Assembly: GCF_000403455.2 (NCBI RefSeq)
Contig: NZ_KE159717.1
Coordinates: 222,271 to 261,729, forward strand
Direction of reading: 5' to 3'
Origin: Dorea sp. 5-2
Lineage (GTDB): Bacteria > Bacillota > Clostridia > Lachnospirales > Lachnospiraceae
Length of the DNA stretch: 39,459 nucleotides
Part shown: one piece after another, positions 34,521-39,459 of the stretch
Numbering within the stretch: position 1 is the first letter of the stretch
Layout of the letters: every line of letters begins with the position of its first letter
Notes under the pieces: generated by a model
The model's database searches: none
The model's input: only the letters and a program-made list of their open reading frames with translations
What the model was told of the DNA's origin: nothing
Made by a program: the position numbers and the translations under genes

Positions 34521-34636
34521 TTTTATATGGTAAGGTAAAGTTATCCTTTCAAAAATGGAATAGATTTATTGATTTTCCGGCTAAAAGAAGGGGAATCACT
34601 GGCTAGAAATAAAAAAGGGCACAACAAAAAGACCCA

Positions 34637-35881
34637 TTATGCCGTCTGGAATAATGAAGATTCCTGCCGGTTATTCTTATCGTGGAGAATGGTCCGTATA
34701 AGGGCGCCTATGCTTGTGACTTTAAACTGTGAGTTATAATTTTCATAAACATAACCGATACAGTTTTTGACTGCATCAAATGTATATGTAGTGCAGAGAA
34801 CCCCTAAGTCCTTATATTCCTTTGCGGATAAGTGGAAAGGAACAAATAAGGATTTATCCAGCTTTGTCAGAGTTTTGGTCAGAATTCCCTCCTGGGCCAA
34901 AAAGGATGCGTCAGCCTCGTCGGGCCGGATTTTTGTAAGGATACTCTGGTTTATACAGTCCATTGCTTTATCGAGGCTGGAAATGTAATCTTTTATAAGG
35001 GAAGTATTCTGTGCAACATTCTTATCATAATTCCTGCGGCCATGGCAGAGGGGATTCATTTTTAAATGGATATGTTCTTCGTCACCGTCAAAAGCGACCG
35101 AAAAAAGCTCCGAAACAGAAGATAAAGCATGCCGTATGATTCCTGGCTTACAGTAGTTAGGAAGAAAACGGCGCAGGAAATCATAATCCTGCGTGACAGT
35201 CAGTTCTTTTTCCGGATTACGGTTCGTATCAATATCTAAAGCAGCGCGCAGAAAAATCCGGAGCTGGTTCAGGTCTGTAATCTGAATCAGCTTCTCCAGA
35301 CATTCATAATTAAATGTGGCATATCCCCGGCCGCCTTTATCAGCAGGAAGAGAATATGTTTCATATTCAGTCAGGATGACCTGGATCCTTTTTTTAGAAA
35401 GTCCATCAGATGAACACATAATATATCCATATTCCTGCAATACAGAATTAGCATTTTTAACGGAACGGACGGTGCAATCAAGCATGCCGGCCAGCTCTCT
35501 GGGGGAAAGGCCGCGCACTAAGCCATGCTCATCAGGACTGGCAAAATGATAGATGAGCAGCAGCTTTAAGGCTATGGATTTTAACCTTTTGGCATTTCCA
35601 AAAATATTTTTCTCGTTCACGCTTTTACACGTTTCATGTACAACTGTTTTGTAAACGGCACAGGGGCAGTTCTTACAACGGTTCTTGGCTTCTTTCTGAA
35701 TCTCCTCCGGCATAAACTCATAAAAATCAATGTTCTTGTAATTATCGCACGCAAAACAGCCAGACGCTGCATAATCCAGTTCCTGGCTTTCTGTATATAT
35801 GACTTCTTTATGGTTTTTCTGAATTCCGATTGCTTTGATAAAAGGAGCTTTACCAATCCGTGCATATTTTGATAATTCCAA
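34637..35881 (-). CDS. Zinc-binding winged-helix protein, putative replication or control protein
   Basis: A 414-aa protein not assigned to a family. The N-terminus holds a cysteine cluster (CFAC at 42-45 and CKNCPC at 69-74) typical of zinc binding. A winged helix follows at about 102-170 (LKLLLIYHFASPDEHGLVRG, LSPRELAGMLDCTVRSVKNA, NSVLQEYGYI). The rest is helical. I chose the TTG at 35881, with GAGGTG six bases upstream; a GTG at 35890 is inside that site. It lies between the 20-bp repeats and the iteron origin, reading away from the origin, which suits an initiator-related or copy-control protein, but this is inference. Confidence 0.55.
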   Translation of the reverse strand: MELSKYARIGKAPFIKAIGIQKNHKEVIYTESQELDYAASGCFACDNYKNIDFYEFMPEEIQKEAKNRCKNCPCAVYKTVVHETCKSVNEKNIFGNAKRLKSIALKLLLIYHFASPDEHGLVRGLSPRELAGMLDCTVRSVKNANSVLQEYGYIMCSSDGLSKKRIQVILTEYETYSLPADKGGRGYATFNYECLEKLIQITDLNQLRIFLRAALDIDTNRNPEKELTVTQDYDFLRRFLPNYCKPGIIRHALSSVSELFSVAFDGDEEHIHLKMNPLCHGRRNYDKNVAQNTSLIKDYISSLDKAMDCINQSILTKIRPDEADASFLAQEGILTKTLTKLDKSLFVPFHLSAKEYKDLGVLCTTYTFDAVKNCIGYVYENYNSQFKVTSIGALIRTILHDKNNRQESSLFQTA

Positions 35882-36124
35882 GCTAATCACCTCATGTCAG
35901 AATATTGATTCAGGACAAACAATAAAAATATGTGACTGTACCACAAAAACACCCAATATTGACTGATTCGGCAATAATACTTGAAAATAGAGAAAGAATA
36001 GTCTATAATATTAATGCAGTATCAGCCATTGGTCAATAGCAGTATATATGATTGATCTCTGATTGATATTGTAGTAGTAGCTAAACCGCCAAGAAAAGCT
36101 ACTGTAAGTATATTTTATATTCGA

Positions 36125-36178
36125 TGTGAATAACTTTTTTGAAACCGCCAAATTTCACAAAGTTATTCACATTTTTTT
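36125..36178 (+). terminator. Terminator-like hairpin built from two DnaA boxes
   Basis: TGTGAATAACTTT (36125-36137) pairs with AAAGTTATTCACA (36159-36171), followed by seven T residues. The arms contain TGTGAATAA (36125-36133) and TTATTCACA (36163-36171), both exact matches to the TTATNCACA DnaA consensus. It may end leftward-origin transcription and also bind DnaA at the edge of the iteron field. Confidence 0.65.
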
Positions 36179-36243
36179 ATCAACATTCTAAATATACTAC
36201 ATATTTTGGGATTTGTAAAATCAAAAAGTCGCACCCGAAAAAG

Positions 36244-37206
36244 CGGACTAAATTGAAAAAACTATGTGTTTAAAGGGGATTTTAAATATATTTTTTCTGC
36301 GAATTTATGATACAAGAAAATGGGAAAATGCGGAAAAGCCTTGATTTTACGGGGTTTTTAAGGATTCGGGACTTTTTAGAAAAAAAGTGAAAAAAATTTT
36401 TTATAAAAATGAGCCATTTTTTATGGACTAAATTGGGAAATCATGATAGATTATAAAAAAGAAGCCGTAAAAAACGGACTAAATAGAAGATTTTAACAGG
36501 AATCAGGGCTGAGTTCTCAAATTTTCCTCAAAAGATCTGTATTGGGGGAAATCATACAATGAAAAAAGTGTACCCTTTAAAACGGACTAAATAAAAAAAT
36601 CAGAAAAAATACACCCCAAATAACGGACTGAATAAATTTGAAAGAAAAAAGTACCCTTAAAAAGCGGACTAAATGAAAAAAAATAGAAAAAAACACCTAA
36701 AAAAGCGGACTAAATTCATTTTTTGTGGGGTGAATCGTGGGAAAGATAGCGACAAAATTAATGGATCTGCTATCTGAAACAAAAAGATAGCGACAAAATC
36801 AGTTTATCTGGTACAGAATGATAAAGATAGCGACAAAATTAAAATTTGTATTTAAATTGCGGCAGTTATTGTGATATCCAGTGCAGATGGCGGCAGCCTT
36901 CCGTGAAAAAGAACACCTGAAAAAGCGGACTAAATGGGGGAACGAGAACGGAATGGATAGAAAAAATGAGCTTGAAAAAGTGGACTAAATAAAGGGGCAG
37001 GGATACAGATTCATGAAAAATGCACCCGGATTAGCGGACTAAATAGAAACCGGGAATGTGTACAGACTGAAAAAATGTGCCGTAAAAAGCGGACTAAAAG
37101 TAAGTTTGGTATAAAGAGTAGCAGAAAAACATACCCTCAAAAACGGACTAAATGATGAATCGGAGCATATAGAGATAAAAAGTGCACCCAAAAAAGCGGA
37201 CTAAAT
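36244..37206 (+). repeat. Iteron family A, CGGACTAAAT (13 copies)
   Basis: Copies start at 36244, 36424, 36475, 36583, 36624, 36665, 36706, 36926, 36981, 37035, 37090, 37144 and 37197; 36424 and 36981 begin with T, 36624 has one G and 37090 ends in A. All are in the same direction. Spacing is 41 bp in the central block and 53-55 bp in the right block, close to four and five helical turns. They are likely initiator-binding iterons. Confidence 0.85.
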
Positions 37207-37312
37207 GATAAAAATGAGGGGTATATCAGCAAAAGATAACGACAAAATCGAGATATGCGGTATAGGTGATGGAAGATGGAGACAAAGTTCCGGATTGAGA
37301 TAGCGACAAAGT
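36745..37312 (+). repeat. Iteron family B, GATAGCGACAAAAT (6 copies)
   Basis: Copies start at 36745, 36786, 36826, 37235 (GATAAC), 37275 (GATGGAGACAAAGT) and 37299 (GATAGCGACAAAGT). The first three continue the 41-bp rhythm of family A; the last three lie next to the end of the initiator gene. A second binding protein or a second mode of the initiator is implied. Confidence 0.8.
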
Positions 37313-37324
37313 TTTAAGGGCAAG

Positions 37325-37358
37325 AAACCGCAGAAAGCTTAATCTGCTCCTGCGGTTT
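37325..37358 (-). terminator. Terminator overlapping the initiator stop
   Basis: AAACCGCAG (37325-37333) and CTGCGGTTT (37350-37358) form a 9-bp stem around the stop codon; the minus-strand side continues TTTCTTG. It would insulate the iterons from initiator transcription. Confidence 0.6.
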
Positions 37359-38997
37359 TTGTGATATCGACACATTCTACATCAATAATCTTTGAAGGAT
37401 CATCAAGCGCTTTTGTATTAAACTCATAAGCAATCAGTTCTTTGGAGTCCAGTGGGAGGAACTGGATTGTAACAGCAGAGTTTTTATTGATAAACTCAAA
37501 ATCTTTAATTACAATCTGCTCTGATTTCAAAATGGACATATGGTTTGTCAGCTCTTTGACCAGGGCAGCGTTTCCGATTTTCTGAAGTTTCATGTGAAGG
37601 CGGAAATAATTCAGCGGAAGGGTCTTGGTATAGGAGTTCTTTGCATATTCCGTAAGGCGCTCCTGTTGAAGGATCATCATGATGCCCTTTGTCTGCGGAG
37701 AGTCAACACTTTTATAGGAGTCTGTTAAAATATTGATGTACTTTTTCTGGACATAGGTGCGGATCCACTGCTCAGAAGGGGTGTATTGGAAATAATTCTC
37801 CTGGAAGTTGATGTACAGGTAATTCAGCAATCCAAGGGATGTTGTTTCAATAAGTTCACCGGTCTCCCGGCTCCGCACAGTAATCGTATAATCATAGTTT
37901 TTCAGTTTTTCCAGCCGGTTTCCAATGTCTTCATAGTGTTTTTTCTTTGGAACCCGGATATTGAAAACCCTTCTTGTAAATTCCCTTAAATCAACCCGGA
38001 TGTGCTGGGTTGAAAGCGTTTCTCCATTGATCAGATTAAAGAGCTGCGTCATAATTTCGCGGTCTTTCATATCCAGTTCCCGCTGTTTCAGGTTAATCTG
38101 GAACTCTTTCATAATCTTAGAGAGATTTTTTTCCGTGACTGTACTTGGAAGATCCACGTCCGGATTATATTTTACTGTAATATCGCCTTCTATCCCTTTG
38201 TCTTCGTCCTTATAGCTGTACTGGTTGAAAAAAGTAAGTTCATTTTCTAACAGTTGCGGCTCGAAATCCATTACCGTGCTTCGGAACGAGAATAGTGGAT
38301 GCTCGTTGAATTCGGTGGGGTATTTTGTATTAAAGCCTTCAATCGATCCGCCAAAGGCATCCTTTATAATTAGAAGGGACTCGAAAGTGATGTCATTGAT
38401 GAAAGCGTTGGCCAGGGTCTTGGTCGGCTTCTGGGCCGTAAAAGAAAAATCTGTAATAGGAGCGGTCGTATCGGAACGCCAGTTGTCAATTTCATTGTAT
38501 TTGTCGAGCATGATCTCCTCAATGGTTCGGTCATCATCCTGTGAACGGTCCATATTATTGATTAATGACGTGGATTCCGCATATTTTCTCAATAACCGGG
38601 GATTTTTTGGCCTCATTTTCTCTGGAGGCCCCATTTCTTCCTTGATACTGTTGAACCAGTTCCTTTTATATACGCGCCGGTTCTCGCGGTAGGTACGAAT
38701 CGACTGCTCAATATTTTCCTTGGAAAGTGCAATATATGTACAGACGGTGATAATATCCTCCAGTGATACGGACTTTCTGCGGGAATCTTTTTTGTCCTGG
38801 GAAGAAGGCTCCGTATCTGATGCCCTGGATAAAGGTTTTGTGGTTTTGATGTAGTTTTCATCTATATATAACTCTGGCTTTTTACCCCTGATATACTTCT
38901 CATAAGTGGCAATCAAGTTTTTGTGGATATTTGGCTGGATGAATAATGCTATCTTTTCATATTTCTCATATTGGTTGCTATCTATCATATCTGACAT
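37339..38997 (-). CDS. Putative replication initiator protein
   Basis: A large 552-aa protein. Residues about 300-480 look like paired winged-helix initiator domains: MKEFQINLKQRELDMKDREI, MTQLFNLINGETLSTQHIRV, FTRRVFNIRVPKKKHYEDIG, NRLEKLKNYDYTITVRSRET, IMMILQQERLTEYAKNSYTK. This is similar in layout to iteron-plasmid Rep proteins, though longer. The first 150 residues are basic and unassigned. I chose the ATG at 38997, with GGAGG eight bases upstream; the frame opens at a GTG inside that site. It lies beside 19 iterons and reads toward them. The link to them is by position; no family hit could be run. Confidence 0.6.
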   Translation of the reverse strand: MSDMIDSNQYEKYEKIALFIQPNIHKNLIATYEKYIRGKKPELYIDENYIKTTKPLSRASDTEPSSQDKKDSRRKSVSLEDIITVCTYIALSKENIEQSIRTYRENRRVYKRNWFNSIKEEMGPPEKMRPKNPRLLRKYAESTSLINNMDRSQDDDRTIEEIMLDKYNEIDNWRSDTTAPITDFSFTAQKPTKTLANAFINDITFESLLIIKDAFGGSIEGFNTKYPTEFNEHPLFSFRSTVMDFEPQLLENELTFFNQYSYKDEDKGIEGDITVKYNPDVDLPSTVTEKNLSKIMKEFQINLKQRELDMKDREIMTQLFNLINGETLSTQHIRVDLREFTRRVFNIRVPKKKHYEDIGNRLEKLKNYDYTITVRSRETGELIETTSLGLLNYLYINFQENYFQYTPSEQWIRTYVQKKYINILTDSYKSVDSPQTKGIMMILQQERLTEYAKNSYTKTLPLNYFRLHMKLQKIGNAALVKELTNHMSILKSEQIVIKDFEFINKNSAVTIQFLPLDSKELIAYEFNTKALDDPSKIIDVECVDITKTAGAD

Positions 38998-39006
38998 CTT
39001 ATTCAC

Positions 39007-39284
39007 CTCCGTAACAGCAAGCGTCTATTTTCTTATTATATTATAAAGGGAAAAAATATGCAAACTTTTCCGACAGCAGCTATCAGTATGGAACAAATAA
39101 ATCAGATGTGCCTGGTTGTAAGAAGAGAGGAGTTACTGTAAAATGGATAACAAAAGTCCAGCTAAGAAATGTCAATAGGTAAAATGAAAAATGTTAAAAA
39201 GTTTTTTTCAAGCAGTTGATGTAAAAAAGGGTAACTTTAATAAGCCCACCCATGTGGAAATCTTTAAAATTCATGATAAACCTG
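39007..39284. other. Gap between initiator gene and IS110-type element
   Basis: No gene seen. On the minus strand overlapping TATAAT hexamers near 39030-39045 could be the initiator -10, but the -35 is poor. The part near 39180-39284 is probably the non-coding end of the IS110-type element. Confidence 0.4.
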
Positions 39285-39459
39285 TTAGGCTGCGTTCTGT
39301 ATCTTGTCGGGATGCGCTGCCAGATACCGCTCACAGTGTTCCTGAGGAGTGATGATCTCAAATGGTTTATTATCCCGGAGCATGGCAAAAATGATATTGC
39401 AGATTTTATGCATGACAGCCCCAACAGCCACGTTTTTCTTCTTGCTTTTGCATTTGTCG
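39285..39459 (-). CDS. IS110-family transposase, C-terminal part (cut by window edge)
   Basis: The last 57 residues of a transposase read KKKNVAVGAVMHKICNIIFA, then MLRDNKPFEIITPQEHCERY and LAAHPDKIQNAA and stop (39285-39287). This is the conserved end of IS110/IS1111-type DEDD transposases. The catalytic parts lie beyond the window. It is immediately upstream of the initiator gene and oriented the same way, so transcription from the IS may enter it. Confidence 0.75.
   Translation of the reverse strand, partial: DKCKSKKKNVAVGAVMHKICNIIFAMLRDNKPFEIITPQEHCERYLAAHPDKIQNAA

Larger units (their letters stand above)
33868..34636. other. AT-rich non-coding replication-like region
   Basis: No supported gene; a 34-codon frame at 33948 is probably chance. 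It contains CAGC..GCTG with T7 near 34052-34088 (weak terminator after dnaX), the 15-bp inverted repeat at 34116-34153, a run of alternating A/T at 34256-34312 and the 20-bp repeats at 34361-34520. The combination looks like a melting region beside protein-binding repeats. Confidence 0.5.
35882..37324. other. Putative replication origin region
   Basis: 1.44 kb without a gene between the zinc/winged-helix gene and the initiator gene. It holds two DnaA boxes in a hairpin (36125-36178), 13 CGGACTAAAT-type and six GATAGCGACAAAAT-type iterons (36244-37312) and AT-rich stretches. These parts are what an iteron plasmid origin needs. Confidence 0.75.

Noticed and set aside
34586..34636. GGGTC..GCCC with T6 downstream of the 34637 gene as a terminator
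   Set aside because: The possible stem is only three to four pairs; too weak to call.
36244..37312. Regularly spaced repeats might be a CRISPR array
   Set aside because: Repeats are only 10-14 bp, of two kinds, with AT-rich uneven spacers and no cas genes; they fit origin iterons.
39194..39424. 76-codon minus-strand frame at the right end
   Set aside because: It overlaps, in another frame, the recognisable IS110-type transposase end (39285-39459).

Overview
The window looks like DNA from a low-to-mid GC Gram-positive anaerobe of the class Clostridia, most likely a gut Lachnospiraceae. The grounds are strong GGAGG-type ribosome sites, GTG and TTG starts, lipoproteins with Gram-positive signal peptides, a TPP-riboswitch thi operon, agr-type GHKL/LytTR regulators and the style of the mobile genes. 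The left part (about 1-14.7 kb) is visibly richer in GC. The right part (about 19.7 kb to the end) is AT-rich and carries plasmid or integrative-element functions. The sequence does not show where, or whether, a chromosome/element boundary falls.

Left part. A remnant of a DUF2188-type gene and its terminator (61-252) precede a five-gene minus-strand operon (6976 to 272). It encodes an unusually large lipoprotein (propeller-like region fused to a sugar-type solute-binding domain), two sugar-type ABC permeases, an HlyD/MacA-type adaptor and a MacB/FtsX-type permease. No ATPase gene is present. Next come a small lipoprotein (7352-7897) and a plus-strand OmpR/histidine-kinase pair with a DUF3221-like protein (8165-10558). 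The minus-strand thiamine salvage operon thiM-thiE-HAD-thiD-tenA (14243 to 10563) has a clear promoter, a TPP riboswitch, a probable terminator and then a 160-bp near-palindrome before thiM. A bacitracin-type ABC exporter with a frameshifted permease, an AraC/GyrI regulator and an AgrC/AgrA-like sensor/regulator pair follow (14.9-19.6 kb).

Right part. A ribbon-helix-helix/coiled-coil protein (19695-20576) sits beside a palindromic operator candidate, divergent from two small genes and a VirD4/TraG-type coupling ATPase broken by one in-frame amber codon. A second winged-helix protein, an IS3-type remnant and a 5'-truncated DUF3854/primase-like gene follow. Then comes a parA-parB pair with seven copies of a 13-bp near-palindrome, CCTAACSGTTAGG, the likely centromere. 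A consensus promoter and a leader hairpin drive a plus-strand operon (29012-33867): an HExxH metallopeptidase-like protein, a YhaM-like protein without HD residues, a delta-prime-like clamp-loader subunit and DnaX.

The end of the window is a complex replication region. It holds a 20-bp-periodic array of TGTGGATGA-like repeats, a zinc/winged-helix protein, two DnaA boxes in a hairpin, and 1.1 kb of two interleaved iteron families (CGGACTAAAT and GATAGCGACAAAAT) on a 41-bp and then a 54-bp lattice. A large putative initiator (37339-38997) follows, and an IS110-type transposase is cut by the window edge. Together, initiator, iterons, parABS and a private DnaX/delta-prime module point to a large low-copy plasmid, or an integrated one, that brings part of its own replisome.
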